Part shown: positions 35,725 through 49,127 of the stretch, in pieces | Layout of the letters: each line of letters begins with the position of its first letter | Numbering within the stretch: position 1 is the first letter of the stretch | Source of the DNA: Corella eumyota | Taxonomy: Eukaryota; Chordata; Ascidiacea; Phlebobranchia; Corellidae | Direction: 5' to 3' | DNA length: 64,000 nucleotides | NCBI GenBank assembly: GCA_963082875.1 | Contig: OY720099.1 | Coordinates: 2,852,001 to 2,916,000 of the forward strand | Notes under the pieces: model-generated | Databases searched by the model: none | What the model was told of the DNA's origin: nothing | Seen by the model: the letters and a program-made list of their open reading frames with translations, nothing else | Program-made: the position numbers and the translations under genes

Positions 35725-38700
35725 ATGGATGCAAATGCAGAGGCACAAATAGAGGTATATATACTAATTATCACTAAATAAATAAAATGCTATATATATA
35801 TATATATAAAAAGGTTCATTTAAATTATTTTTTTAATTTTTATTTTTAGAGTGTTGCTCAGCAGAATAATGATGACCTCACCATTGACAATAAAATCGAG
35901 AATATTTCTGGAAAAAATAGTCAGGAAATTATTGAAAATATTGAAGAACCTACAGAAAATGAAAATGATAAAATGGAAAAGGAAAACATTGTAGGGTTAG
36001 TTGAAAATGATGAAAATAAAGTAGAAGATGATAAAACTCCAGCAGAAAATGTGGAAAACTCAACAGAAAATGATGAAACCCCAACAGAAAATGCTGTAAA
36101 AGAAAATGATGAAAACTTGACGAAAAATGTTGAAAACTCATCAGAAAATGTTAAAGATAATGCGGGAGATGTTAACAATTCATCTGAAGTTAAAAATGAA
36201 ATACCTAAAAATGAACCAGAAGTTTTTAACGCCGAAAATTTATCTAAAAATGAAACAAAAATGGAAGAAAACTCTGAAAATGTTCCAACTAAAAATGAAG
36301 TTGAATTAAATGACAATGTTGAAGAGTCAGATGGAGAAATAGGTTTGGATAGATTTCTTAATTTATATAAAAGAATAAATTTCTAAATTTATATATATAT
36401 ATATAATTATTATCAATAAAAAAAACTTTACTAATTTAAATATTGTTCTAAATTTTATTTTTTTTCCAAAGTTGATGATTCCGATAATGAAGCTGAACAG
36501 AAAGTTGCAGAGAACAAAGTAGATTACAGTCTTGATGTTCCGGCAGAATTAGATCAACTTGATTATGATGAAGATAGTGACGATAACATGAATTCTGCTG
36601 TGCAGAATGGCAAAACAAGCAAGGTAAAAAAAGTTAGGTAGTTAAACCTTTTTATTGACATTTTTGTAACTGTTATTTTTTGTAACCTGTTATTTTTAAT
36701 TTTTAAGATGGAAAAGCAACAAGAAATTGAAATGTCTGAAGGGGAGGTAAAAATGAAAATTAATTTACGAATAAAAATAAATAAAATCATATAAATTGAT
36801 TTATAATTTTTTTTTTATAATTCTTAGATTGAATCAAGTGATGGTGAGCTAAAAAGTGACAAAGAAGATAATAACCAGGTAAAGGGGGCCAAGTAATACA
36901 TACAAAAATTTTTTTTAATTTTTAAAATTTAAATTTTTTAGAACATTTCTCAAATTGGTTTCTACCCTGATGAACGTGAAGATGGAGAGATGGTGGATCC
37001 AATGGGTAACTTAATTTTTGTTTAATATAAATTTGTTTCTTGAATAATTGTGCTAGTTTTTTTTGTAATTCAATAATCTTTAACTGTATTTATGCGGTAC
37101 AGAATTTTGTTTTAAAAATTCTCATTATCTAAACAGTCTTAAATTTATAAACATTGTAACAGTCTTTAGTTATACAGTTTTTATTTAAAAACTTTTTATT
37201 AAAATGTATTGAACAGAAGGCCCCGCTGTTCCTCGTGAAATTTGTCGCTTTTTTGAGCGTGGAAGTTGTACTTGGGGAGATAGATGCAGGTTTATACATC
37301 CTGGGATTAACGATAAAGGTAAATTTAACAACCTATGACCTAAACGTAAGGTTGGTCTTATTACCCAGGCCAAAACTTTAGTTTTCTTTGTAGATTTTGT
37401 ATATAATTGGCCTGGTAAATTAACTAATAGTTAATCTGTTGAATGGTATAGGTATTTAAATATTAAATTTAAATAGGTGAATATCGAATGTTTGACGATG
37501 GAAGGGAGGCCAAGAAACCGGTTGTGGAAGAAAAATCCCTTACCCCCGCTATAGACCCAAGGGTAAAAAACAAATTTTTAATATTTTGAAATTTGTAAAA
37601 TTATTTTTATCAAGAAACAATTCTTTTGATAATAAATTTGATAAATAAAAATTTTTTTTTTAGGAATTCCCACCAAATTTCATGGATGGTCCTCCTCAAA
37701 TGGAAACACCTTGGGAAAGGGGGCTAAGATATGCTAAAGAGGTTAAAAAATTATATTTTTATTATTTAATTTTATATATATATATGCCTTGCACGATTTT
37801 TTCTGTAAAATTTGTTAGTCATTTCATAAAACTTGTTTTTTGACTATTGGATTAAGGCCATATTATTCAAAAATGTTTAAAATGTTAAATTTTTCAGATG
37901 CGAAAGCGTTCAATGCAACGAAAAGTGGAAGAACCTGATTTCATGAGAAAAAGGGAAATAATTTCAACAAACGAAGCCTTAAATGTGGATAGGGATATGG
38001 ATTATATTGCCCATAAACCATTGGTTGATGATATGAGGTGGTTATATTAAAAAATTTAAAAAAATCCAAAAAAAAATTTTTTAAATATTTTTTAACAATA
38101 AACTTTTTATTTTAGGGGTTATGACCCTTTTGCCGATTTAGAATCAGACGAACGATATGCAGTTCCACCACCGGAAGTGCTAAAGAAGCTCAAGAGATTT
38201 GAGAGAAGAGAGGAAAGAAGGTCACCAGGCAGGGTAAACACTTTCTAATTGAAAAATAAAAAAAAAAACAATAACAAAAAAGTGTCGACTAAAATATAAT
38301 ATTTTATTTTAGGGAGACTCACCCTCTCGCAGAAGGGGATTTCCCCCACCCATGGGTCACAACAATAGAAGAAGGTAAATAGTGTTTAAAACTTATTTCT
38401 TATTTTTTAATATTTCTTTTATTTTTGGAAAAGGTGTAAAAAAAAATTTAAACTATTTGTAGATCCCCTCCCAGACCTAACATGCACCCTCAGCATAGAG
38501 ACATCCCACCTTACATGAGACAACCCAACTTCATGGAACGAGGACCCCCAAATATGAGGTAAAATTTAAATTTAAAATCAGTTTTTAAATCTGCTTTTTA
38601 ACACCTTAAAAAAAAGAACAAAAAATTAGTTTTTAAAATATTTTTATGTTATAGAGATAGAATGGAAGGCAAACCTGGAATGGAGCATAGGAGATCACCA

Positions 38701-40954
38701 GATTTTAGAAGGTAACAAATATATATTCATTTATATTTTTATCTGCTTGACAATGTTTAGAAAAATTAAATATAAAATTTATTTGTTTTTTGTTTTTAGG
38801 AGAGAAGTGGAAAGTAGAATCATTCCAGCTCAGAGAGATAACAAATCACCAAGACAACAAGGTTTATATTTACATCTATTTATTAAGTGTTAATATCACT
38901 CAAAAACTAATTAATTTAAAAAATTTTAATTAAAAACAAAAAAAAATTTATGTAAAAATTATTTTAGCATCTCAACCTCTCCAGCAAAGAGGTGACAACT
39001 GGCAAGATCCTTGGGCACGTGGAAGACAAAAGGAGCGAAGTAAGAGCAACTCCTCTAGCTCTGGGTCATCAAGCTCTGGAAGCTCATCTCGGTAAAGATA
39101 AATTTTTTGGAAAAGCGAAATAAAATCTTTTTGTTTAGTTGATTGCTTGTAATTTTATGTATAAACCAAGAGGTTTTTGAGTTTAGTTCCTTGTATTTGC
39201 TATTGTTTTTTAATACTTTCAACAAGTAAAATATTATTTTTAGATCATCAAACTCATCAAGAAGTTCATCGTTCTCCAGTAGGTCCTCTTCCAGATCTTC
39301 CTTTTCAAGGTAGTTTTTTTTTATTTTGGGTGTAATTTGAATTTTAATTTGTTTTTTAACCTTTTTAAATTACTCTTATACTTTTTTTTAGTTCATTTAG
39401 TGATTCGAATTCAAGTAGGTCCGGTTCTCCTGAACCTGTAAAAGTAGGGAAAAAGGTATTAAAAAAGAAGAAAAATCAAGATGCAAAAAATGTTCCTGCA
39501 ACCAAAAAAAATGGTAAGCGATAAAAAAAAATTTTCGACTATTTATTTAATTCTTTAAAAATTTAAATTTTGACAGTTAAAATTTGTTTTGTTAGTGATT
39601 TCTAAAATCGCCCCAGCAGTTAAACCTGCATCACCAAAAAAATCCCCTAAAGCGATAAAACCTCAACCAGTTAAACAACCAACTAAACCAGTGGTTCCAG
39701 AAGCTAAAAAGAAAGTTGTTCCCAAAACGAAGGTATTTAATTTAAATAAATGTTACTCAAAATATTCAATTTTTTACCATTTCGGCCCAATTTAATTTTA
39801 GATTTTTTGACTATTAAGTTTTTTTTTTAATTGAAATATTGGCTTTAAAATTATTATTATTAGTGATGCTTGTTTTAAATTTTATAGGCAAAAGAAAGGG
39901 GCAGGACCAAAACTAAGACTAAAAGGTAGGTAGTTGTATTTAACAATATAAAATGGAAACTGATTTAAAAAAAAAATTACTTATTTAAAATATGAAATAT
40001 AAAAATTTAAAATTTTTTAAATTTAAAAATTTACTCAATCAATAATTGACTTATGAAATTAAAAATTTTTGCAGAAATAAATCAGATAGTTCAAGTACGA
40101 GTGAGTTCAGTCACTCAAGTAGTTCATCAAGAAGTAGATCACGATCAAAATCGGAAAGTGGGTCTGGGTCAAGCTCATCATCAGGTAATATCTGAAAAAA
40201 AAAAATTTTATTTTTATTTGCTTCAACTAATTGTGGAAAACTTTTTTTTAATAAATAACAATGTATTTGATTATAATTCAATTTTTTAAAATAATAATTT
40301 GTAGATTATGTTATTATCTGTATTATTAAATTAAAAGAAAAAAATAATATTATTCTAGGTAGTGATAGTTCAAGTTCCTCTGGAAGTTCTTCTGAAGATG
40401 AAAGCGCAACTAAAAAGAATGGTAAAAATATTTCAAAGTATTTTGATCAAAAATATGAAAAAAAAACAATTATTAAAATTCTATTATGTTGTACAACTTG
40501 ATATAAGTTGATAATAAAAAAAATTATTCATAGTAAAAGCAAAGGCAAAACCAAGCAAAGTTTCAGTGCCATCTAAACCAGGTGGAAAAAATGTAAAGAT
40601 GACAATTATCAACAAACCTAAGGTAAAAGATGAAGCTCACTATTTTGTAAAAACAAAATTATTTTAAATTAAATTAAACAAATTTTTATTTGCTCAAAAT
40701 AATTTTTTGTTTTTTTTAAAGGTTGCTGCTAAAGGAGCTCCAACAGAAAACAGGTATAAAAATTATTTAAAACTTTTCTTATTAACAGTTAATTTTAAAC
40801 ACATTTTTCGTTTAACAGAAAAAGAACTGCCAACCAAATGTCGAACCAGCCTCCTAAAATAGTTTCGGCGATTGCAAATCGAAGAGTTGAGCTTTTAGAA
40901 CAACTAAAAGTTGTTGAAAATGCAATTCTAAAAAAAAGGGCAAAATTAACTTGA
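35725..40954 (+). CDS. ZC3H18: ZC3H18 (NHN1)-like nuclear CCCH zinc-finger / SR protein
   Basis: 25 exons, all in phase: 35725-35754, 35850-36342, 36472-36623, 36708-36746, 36828-36878, 36942-37005, 37217-37318, 37477-37562, 37664-37741, 37898-38037, 38116-38233, 38313-38374, 38463-38558, 38655-38711, 38800-38861, 38968-39091, 39244-39309, 39392-39513, 39596-39732, 39888-39925, 40075-40184, 40359-40421, 40534-40622, 40722-40753, 40819-40954; 848 aa. The N-terminal third is acidic with many ENxxEN-like units. One CCCH finger follows: Cys286, Cys294, Cys300, His304 in REICRFFERGSCTWGDRC, then HPGINDKG, as in human ZC3H18. Next are MDGPPQMETPWERGLRYAK and a conserved GYDPFADLE block, a long Arg/Ser and Lys-rich region, and a C-terminal coiled coil (ANRRVELLEQLKVVENAI) typical of this family. 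The vertebrate protein links the nuclear cap-binding complex to RNA decay (NEXT/exosome). Poly(A) signal AATAAA lies at 41429. Confidence 0.92.
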
Positions 40955-41149
40955 AATTTAAAACATTTGTATATCCATCACTCTGTTGGAATATTTTATA
41001 AACAGTTTACAGCAATCATATTTGGATTATAAGTTTCTAGTTGTGCCAACTGTTATATACTTATTTGTAAATACAATTTTGGAATTGTGGGTTTTGTGCT
41101 TTTATTTCTTTTTCGGATATCTTTACTTTATCTTCATTGAGGAAAGGCC

Positions 41150-41222
41150 TTTAAATGTTAAACATAGAGTAACAGGCTTAGTTGTTACCCTTACCTCAGC
41201 TTAGTCTCGAGTTGTATGGGGC
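41150..41222 (-). repeat. inverted SINE family 1 fragment
   Basis: The minus strand reads caactcgagactaagctgag, then ggtaacaactaagcctgtta, then ctctatgtttaac. This is the 3' body seen in the full copies (caactcgagactgggtcgga, gttactctatgtttaag). The tRNA-like head is missing. Confidence 0.5.
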
Positions 41223-41548
41223 GGTTTTGAATATTAGTTTCAAAGTTGTTAAAGCATTAATTAAGCTGCCAAATATTTTTTTTAGCTTGGGGTTTTTCGT
41301 ATGGCCAGTAGCAAGCAGTCGGGATCGAACTGTAGGCCGCACGTTGTTAAATGTTAACTTATGTGTTCAAATTACTACATCTCGACGACTCTTCTATATA
41401 ATATGCTGCGTTTAATAATTTTTTTTTTAATAAAACTACATTCTTCACGAAGTTAAACAACAAAAATTTACACTAATTAATTTAGTTTTTGCGGTTACCA
41501 CATTTCTTTCGCAGAATTTTCAAAACAAAAACATACGACGTTTCTATC

Positions 41549-41560
41549 GGTGACGTCACC
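41549..41560. promoter_or_regulatory. 12-bp CRE palindrome upstream of PMM2
   Basis: The sequence ggtgacgtcacc is a perfect 12-bp palindrome around TGACGTCA. It lies 225 bp upstream of the PMM2 ATG, where a promoter is expected. A second cgt-containing stretch (acgctttacgtgg) follows directly. It is a candidate CREB/ATF site. Confidence 0.5.
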
Positions 41561-41785
41561 ACGCTTTACGTGGATGTCGATCGGCAAGCGAAACCGGTTT
41601 TAAATCAACTATAAAAGACTTTCTGAATTAAATCTTCAAGGTAGTAAAAAGGCTAATAGTTGTTGCTTAGAGCAGTTAGTGAAGTTAATGTTGAATTGGC
41701 AATAATGTATATTATTTAAATTTGTCAGACAAGCGAAATTCGGTTAATTAATTGTTTATAATAAATTTTAACTTATATTCTGAAA

Positions 41786-42765
41786 ATGGCAAGAAACGAT
41801 TCCATTTTATGCTTGTTTGACGTTGATGGTACATTAACACTATCTCGTCAAAAAATTAAACCTGACATGCAAAAATTCATGCAAGAACTTAAATCTAAAG
41901 TCAAAGTTGGCATAGTAGGAGGTTCTGACTTCGATAAAATTGTTGAACAGCTTGGCTCAGATGCAAACGAACTAATCTCGAATTTTGATTTTGTGTTTTC
42001 TGAAAATGGGTTAGTTGCATATGAAAACGGGAAGTTTCTAGCTGAAGAAAGCATCCAGGAGCATTTAGGAGACGATTTTTTACAAGAGTTTATCAACGAA
42101 TGTTTGTCTTACATGTCCAAAATTAAACTGCCAAAAAAGAGGGGTACATTTGTTGAGTTCCGAAAAGGGATGCTGAATATATGTCCGGTCGGAAGAAGTT
42201 GCAGCCAAAAAGAAAGAGAGGAGTTTTTCGAGTACGATAAAACTGCAAATGTTCGAAAAGATTTTGTGAAACATTTGGAAAACAAATTTGCAGATAAAGG
42301 TATGGGGAAAAAAATCTAAAAATCCTTTGGGATCACTTGTAGTTTATGGTACCCAATTTAATTAGGAACTATAAAAAAAGATGTGAAATGTGTATAAGTA
42401 ACAAGAACAAAATTTATCAATTTGGCGCCAAAAACTACAAGTTTTCCTTATTAATAATTTAATATTTTTTGATTCTGTTATTTTTTAATTTAAACATTAA
42501 AAAAAATTTTAACATTGTTTTAATTGCAGGTTTAACTTTTTCTATTGGTGGCCAAATCAGTTTTGATGTTTTTCCTAACGGTTGGGACAAGAGATTTTGT
42601 CTCCAGCATGTTTGCAAACACAACTTTAAGGAAATCCACTTTTTTGGGGATAAAACGATGAAGGGAGGCAATGACCACGAAATTTTCGAAGACAGTCGAA
42701 CAATTGGGCATACTGTCACTTCACCTGAAGATACAATACAACAAGTTACTCAACTTTTCTTTTAA
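41786..42765 (+). CDS. PMM2: phosphomannomutase (PMM2-type)
   Basis: Two exons, 41786-42299 and 42530-42765, 249 aa (human PMM2 is 246). The enzyme turns mannose-6-phosphate into mannose-1-phosphate in the cytosol, the step before GDP-mannose for N-glycans and GPI anchors. It is a HAD-fold mutase: the catalytic motif is FDVDGT with Asp12 and Asp14. The family blocks [63 protein letters not shown] and [18 protein letters not shown] all stand in order. Exon 1 alone runs on to a stop a few codons into the intron, so the donor (gataaag/gtatgg) is needed to complete the protein. Vertebrates have PMM1 and PMM2; the length and motifs fit either, with PMM2 slightly better. AATAAA signals lie at 43154 and 43168. 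Confidence 0.97.
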
Positions 42766-43564
42766 ATATGTTAAAATTAAAAATGTTTTGAGATTTTTAA
42801 AGAAAAAATACCCTAAAATAGAGATTATGTTTTAAAAAGTTTGTATTTTAGAATTGAAATCTGCATATAATTTTCATAATTTGTTTAGTTTTCCATGTAT
42901 TGTGCTTAATAATATTATTAGCTTTTATAGTCTACCTATTTTTGTTTGCTAAATTTGAAACCAAATTTGCACTTACTTTAAAATTGTGATTTTTTAAGAA
43001 ATAACAAAACTTTTTTTTACCAGGCAGTACTAAATTGATAATTTATTATGAAGTAAAAACTATTTTGATTTTATTTTTAACATCTCTGTTTATTTTGATT
43101 TATTTTTTGTGCAATTTTAAAGTTGGCCTCATTTGTCTTTTAGGTGCATTTTAAATAAAAGACTTGAAATAAAGCAAAAAATGGTAATGCAATTATATTT
43201 GTTGTACTACAATAGCTATATTAGATAACAAAATAATATGTTTTTAACAATAGAAATATTTATTTAAACTGAATTGTATAAGATTTTTATAAAAATTGAT
43301 ACCATGTTTGTGAGAAACAATTTTTTTTTGAGGATAACTTAACCAAATAAAAAAATATCTAATAAAATGGAAACCCTGTTGCTGATGTCGGACTTCAGCG
43401 AACTAATTGTTACAAAGTTTGTTTCTTTATGCAATACGATGCAAGTTAATTGGTCTTTAAAACAGTTTTGAAGCAAAATAAAATAAAAGATTAACTTGTT
43501 ACAGATATAACATTAAAATAGCTTTCTTTTAATTGGGTTTACCAGTTTTTTTAATTATTTAAAT
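42766..43564. other. spacer: PMM2 3' UTR and BRD8 promoter
   Basis: PMM2 poly(A) signals stand at 43154-43159 and 43168-43173, giving a 3' UTR of about 400 nt. The remaining 400 bp before the next ATG should contain the BRD8 promoter. No other feature is seen. Confidence 0.5.
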
Positions 43565-46500
43565 ATGAATTCTGATGAATGGTCAACGCGGGAAAAATTA
43601 GCGATTTCTTCTTACGTTTTAAATAGCGGTGGTCAACATTGGTAAATTATTTTTAAATATTTTGTTAAGTCTAATCCTAAAACGTAATTAAATAGGCGTT
43701 TAAACCTAACTAACCCCCTTTTCAAATCGTGTATTTTTTCCTTACATTCGTTTAAGTTTTTTTAAAATTTTATCAATTTTTTTAAATCTTATTTTTTTTT
43801 AATATTTTTTGTCGCTAATAAAAAATTAAAATAACTTTACATAGATTAAAAAATTTTGCAAACTTTAATAGGGGTGGCAATGTTCTGCGCATGTTATTAC
43901 CACTAGGGGAGCCAGACAGGCCTTCGGATTTTTTTAGTGCAAAAAAATGTGCTCAACAATATTCTTTACTTACAGAGTCGGCAGAAACACCAAGGTTAAA
44001 AAATATTTACAATTAACATTTTGAGAAAAAAAAATTTTTTCACTTTTTATTAAAAGTGAAATTTTATGATCATTTTTTTGGTAAAATTCAGAAGAAAAAG
44101 AGGAGAGAGGAGCGAATCCACTGAGTCCTCCTCTTCCATGTCCTCCCACTCTTCCTCTTCTATTGGAGAAACAATTGTGAAGAAATTAACTCTAGAGAGA
44201 ATTGAGGAAATCAAAAAATTAATTCGAGCAGAAAAGAGTAAATATCGGAAATTAAAACACACAATTGATCAGGTTTCAAAAAAATTTATGTAGAAATTTG
44301 TAATGTCTGGATAAAAACGTTAAATTTTCTGGTGCCAGCCTTAGACAAGAGTTATAATAATGGTTGTTATTTTTTTGCTTTAAGTTAGTCCTTTTGAAAT
44401 TGTGTTAATTTTTGTCTTTTTTTTTTTTCTTTTTTCTCGGCTTGTAATTAACATTTTTTTCTAAAATAGTCTTGTTTATTAAAATTTGTTTTAGATAAAC
44501 TCTGGTGAAATGGATGATAAACTTGATTCAATGATTGCTGACATGAACAAGTAAATTTTTTTGATTTTTTGAATAAAATTTATACAGTTTTCAATACTTA
44601 TTAATAGGCTTCTGCAAAAAAAACCATTAACTTTTAGGTTTTGTAGAATTGTATATATATATATACCATTATGCTTTTTTATTTTTGTTATTACTTTTGC
44701 ATTTTATTTATAAACAGAAGACTATCTCCAAAATTACCAGACGACCATACCGAAAAACCTACCGAAAAAATCCAAGAAAAAAACAATAATACATTATCAC
44801 AACAACAAACTGTTAAACCTGTATCAAGTTCTAGTACATTATTACCAACATGTAGTACTTCTGTGTCCACAACTACTCCTCAAAAACTAAACAATGATGT
44901 AACTAATGTATCACCTAAATTAGATGAAAATACAAATAAAGACAATTCTTTATTAGAGAAAAATAAGGAAATTCCTAATAATGATGTGGATTTAAAAACA
45001 GAACTTGTGACAGGTATAATTTAATCATTTATTTTCTTTGCTTTTTTTTACTATAAATATGCTTTGATTACTTTTAAATTAAAACATATATATCTGCTAT
45101 TTATTTTATTGTTTAACCTGTAATGATGGATTTTAGATGCAGATGCAGAGTTTTTAAAATCAGAAATTAATGAACCGGTAAGTTCTTTTATTTTATTAAA
45201 AAATATAAATCTTTTATATACATATATTTTAATTAATTTTATAAAATATTTATGTGTATATATATATTTGTTTTTATTTTTTTCCAGACACCATTTACTG
45301 AAATTATCCCAACTATCACATTACATAAAGACACCAAATCTTTAAATGTGGAAACCCCCAAGAAATCAGAGACTGTGATATCAGTGTCTGATGAAGTTCA
45401 TAAAATAACAACTGTTAAAGATTTTAGCAGTTTCACCAAAAATGTAAATAAATAAATTTTTCTGTTTTTGTATAAAATTATTTTTCACTATTCAGAATAT
45501 GTATTAATATTTAATGTTTTGATAGGACCAAGAAAACGATGAAACAACTTTAAAACCTGAAATTTCTCCCTTAAAATCTTTCATAACAACACAACCAGAC
45601 CTAAACCCAGAAACTAAACCGGTTTCAACTAAAGACATTCCCAAAAACAGTGAACTCCAAAATGAGATTGCTTCACCAAGTAAAAATAAAGACAGTCAAA
45701 ACATTACAGAGGATATATCTGTAGAAACTAATACAAGAACCACTGACACCTCAAAAGATCATATAGTTACTAGTAAAGATTCTGTAGATATTTCTCCATC
45801 AGAAGAAAATAAACACTCTGATAAAAAATTTGAAAGTGAGACTAAAGAAGGCTGCCAAATTACCAGTACACAAAAGGTAGTTGAAATTTAATTTGTAAAT
45901 GTTTTCAGAAAAATGTTGTAAATATGAATTTTTTTTATTGGGTTAGTTTATTATATATAATAAAAACTTACAAAAAACAAGGTTTCAATACAACAAGCTG
46001 AAAAAAAATATAAGCAATTTTTGTAACTTACTTGACCTTAACCTATTTCCTTGTATTATGAATTTGTATTACTAGGAAAAGGAAGTGGAATTGGAAAATG
46101 AGGAGGTAATATCACACCAAAGCCTAAGTGTTACTGATGATTATGCTGATTCGGAAAAACTAGAAGACTCTTCAATTGGTAGTTGTCATTAATATATAAC
46201 TTTATTTAAACCATTTACAGTTCATAGTCCTCAAATCTTTTACCTTTACGATCCTTTTCAAATTTTTTACCCCCTTTTTCAGTTCTTAAAAAATATATTT
46301 ATATACGCTAAGCTCTAACTTTATATATAATATATATACCTTTGGTATGTAGCCTATCTATCTTTATTAAAGGGTCTTAAAACCATAAGTGATCTCTTTC
46401 TTTGTATCTTTTTTTAATTTTTTTTCACCTTTTTTTAATTTTTTTTTTGTAAATATATTTTTTAGATTTTGGGTTAATTTTACCATTTTTTCTGTTAGGT

Positions 46501-48548
46501 TATCCTCTGAGTATGCCAAGTACACCAGCTTATGTTGATAGTTTTCCAAGCAGCCCAGCTTTATCTAATGCGTAAGTGTTTTTTATTTATAAACAAAAAT
46601 TATCTTTGCATTTTAATTCAATAAAATTTCAATACATTTTATTTTTTTCCTTATATAGAAGTGATGCAGATTTAGAATCTTCAGCCAGCAGTCGTGCTTG
46701 GAAAAAATCGATCATGATTTTATGGAAACAAGTTGCTAGTCACCGGTAAAAATTAATATTTTTACAGTATGTCTTATAATATTATTATTTTAACTATATG
46801 CCTAAACCCAATAACACCCTGTACAAATACACTTCGGAAATTTCCCCTTCCCAAAATTGGTGGTTGTAAAAGAATTTGCTGTACTAGGTCAAATTACTAG
46901 TTAAGTGCCACTGGACTAGTACCTTCTTTAGACAGGGGAATTTTCCCACTACCCTACTTCTAATACAATTTACAGCTGCCACTTTTTATTGGTAAAGCCC
47001 TGTTGACATTTTTGAATAATATTTTTGTTGTCACAGATATGCAAGTTTATTTCTTCAACCAGTTACTGATGACATTGCACCAAATTATTCAAAGATAGTT
47101 TATAGAGCAATGGACTTATCTTTACTCAAGAAAAATTTGGAGACTGGAGTGGTAGGCACAAATATTTTTTGCCTAATTTATTTTTAATTAAAAAAAATAT
47201 TTGAATAAAATTCAGTTAATATCAAAATTTAAAACTTTTTTTTTGGTAAATCGACTTTTCAAAAAATTCGATTTTGTGAAATTAGTTGAAATTAATATTT
47301 TCTATTAAATTTTTAAAGGTTCGAACGACAAGTGACTTCCAAAGAGATTTGATGCTGATGTTTGAGAATGCTTTAATGTACAACAATATTGAGCATGATG
47401 TTTATAAGATGACCATGCAGATGCAGAGTGATGTGATGGACCAAGTTGCAGTAAGTTAAAAACAAAAAAATCCAAATTTAGTGGGTTTATAAAAAAATTG
47501 AAGACTTTTATTGCACTTTTTGTAATATTGGTACACTAAGCTATTAGTTTTAACCAGAAAATAGCAATTTTACAAAAATACCCATGGTAGGAATCGAACC
47601 TGGGACCTCTTGCTGCAAAAATGATTTCTTTGAATTTATTTTACCTGGAGTTATATTTAAAGTAACAATTTTTTTATTTTAAGCAATTTTTAGCCACCCA
47701 ACTAATGCTTGAAACAGTTCAACAAACGACTCCCAAAGGTTTAAGAAGAAGCACTTTAAGAAAATCTGCTGTTAGTGAAAAGGTAAATTTTTTTTTTAAC
47801 ATAAATAAAAAAAAATTTTTTATCATATTAAAATTAATTTAAAAAAATTGAATTACTTAAAAATCTGTATTTTAAAAATTGTTCAAAGCCCCCCAAAAAT
47901 GCAAAAAAACTATAATCCCACACTTTTGGACAATTAAGATGCATCATAAATATATACTAAATGGAATTTTAAATTTTTTATTATTTTAATAACCATGTTT
48001 CTTATTTTGCAAAATTGTTTATATTTTTGGTAACATTGTTCCTAAAGGGTACTTCCCCTACCTTGATAACAATATCAAATGATCAGCTGATTAGTTTACT
48101 AGTATGTATTTAACCACTCCTTTGTGCACCGATATTATTAGGTTTTCCCACATCACGCTTTTGTTATTGTTTTTCCTATATTTGTTCTCTGAAGTGAGTT
48201 TGATTTTAGAAAATGTGTGAGTGTGTTTTAATAGGCTCAAACAGGTTTTGATTATGTGTTTTTCTGTTTGCTTTTTGTTAATCGGTTTTAAGTTTAAAAA
48301 TATTATTGAAAATAACTTTTAACCTTTATAAACCTCTAAAAATAAAGTGCCAGCAGTGGGAATTGAACCTCTAGGTGTAGCTACTGCTCTAACATGCATA
48401 ACATTTTTAGAAGTGATTAACTGTTTATACTTACATCTACGATTTTATGTAATATTTTCCTTTTTCTATGTATTTTATAAAGGTTAGTGAAGCAAGGAGC
48501 AAACGCACTGCTGCGATCGAAGGAGAGAACCGTTACGCGAAAAAGTGA
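43565..48548 (+). CDS. BRD8: BRD8-like bromodomain protein (TIP60/NuA4 complex subunit)
   Basis: 15 exons in phase: 43565-43641, 43872-43994, 44092-44272, 44495-44550, 44718-45013, 45137-45177, 45288-45443, 45526-45876, 46076-46178, 46499-46571, 46659-46745, 47037-47151, 47319-47450, 47684-47782, 48483-48548; 651 aa. The N-terminus has the BRD8 SANT-like block (WSTREKLAISSYVLNSGGQH; PDRPSDFFSAKKCAQQYSLL) and a coiled coil (KKLTLERIEEIKKLIRAEKS). Residues about 130-480 are Thr/Ser/Lys-rich and disordered. One bromodomain spans about 495-610 (AWKKSIMILWKQVASHRYAS; YRAMDLSLLKKNLETG), with acetyl-lysine-binding Asn575 in MYNN and the BRD8-like end VMDQVAQFLATQLMLETVQQ. In vertebrates BRD8 belongs to the EP400/TIP60 histone acetyltransferase complex in the nucleus. 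Human BRD8 also has forms with a second bromodomain, not seen here. Poly(A) signal AATAAA at 48699. Confidence 0.93.
47580..47620 (-). repeat. tRNA-like / SINE-type fragment in BRD8 intron
   Basis: The plus strand has catggtaggaatcgaacctg, i.e. an inverted B-box-like caggttcgattcc. It lies between BRD8 exons 13 and 14. It is too short to be a tRNA gene. Confidence 0.3.
48349..48406 (-). repeat. tRNA-like / SINE-type fragment before last BRD8 exon
   Basis: The plus strand reads gccagcagtgggaattgaac and then ctctaggtgtagct. It is similar to the piece at 34861. It lies about 80 bp upstream of the last BRD8 exon. Confidence 0.35.
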
Positions 48549-49087
48549 CCGCGAGATGGGGGGCAAGAGCGCGCACAAACTTAAAACTGTTACAGTGATC
48601 CAAAAAAACGTTCTTTTCAACATAAAATTTAAGAATTCACTGCCAAATAGTCCAACACAAAAAGTAAACCACAAAAACTGATATTACAGTAGTTATTGAA
48701 TAAAAGTCAGTAAAAAAATGCTGTTGTTACATAGAAAAATTAGAGATTTTTACACATTTTGTGTTTTAAAGTAAACTTCATTTTTTTATGAAAATTCACT
48801 GATGTGCCGTTAAAACGGCATCCAAATACCAACCCAAAAGTCGCGCGTTCTTAAATCACGCAATAAAAAACGCGGCCAGGTTTAAGACCGTGTTTTGCGT
48901 ACGTGATATAGTTCCTAACATTTGTTTATCAGTTTTACGACTTTTCGATAACCGCCCAAAATGTTGCGAACGGGAACGTGGTTACTAGCATGGGATTGTT
49001 ATGAAAAACTAATATTTAAAATTGCCAGCAATTGGTATTTTATGACAGCCTGCATTAACATATAATACAGTTCTTGTACATACATAA

Positions 49088-49127
49088 TATATGTACATAC
49101 ATAAGGTTATATGTACATACATAAGGG
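49088..49127. repeat. short direct repeat
   Basis: Two copies of tatatgtacatacataagg, at 49088-49106 and 49109-49127, are separated by 2 bp. A partial third copy (gtacatacata) is just upstream at about 49077. The core gtacatac/atgtac is nearly palindromic. Confidence 0.6.

Larger units (their letters stand above)
40955..41785. other. spacer: ZC3H18 3' UTR and PMM2 promoter
   Basis: It contains a fragment of inverted family-1 SINE tail (about 41150-41222), a tRNA-like remnant at 41301-41390 and a 12-bp palindrome with a CRE core at 41549-41560 (separate entry). No coding frame is supported. Confidence 0.5.

Noticed and set aside
35921-36316. 131-codon minus-strand frame opposite ZC3H18 exon 2
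   Set aside because: It is the shadow of the Glu/Asn-rich repeats of exon 2, read in reverse as Phe/Ser repeats; the plus-strand frame chains with 24 further exons.
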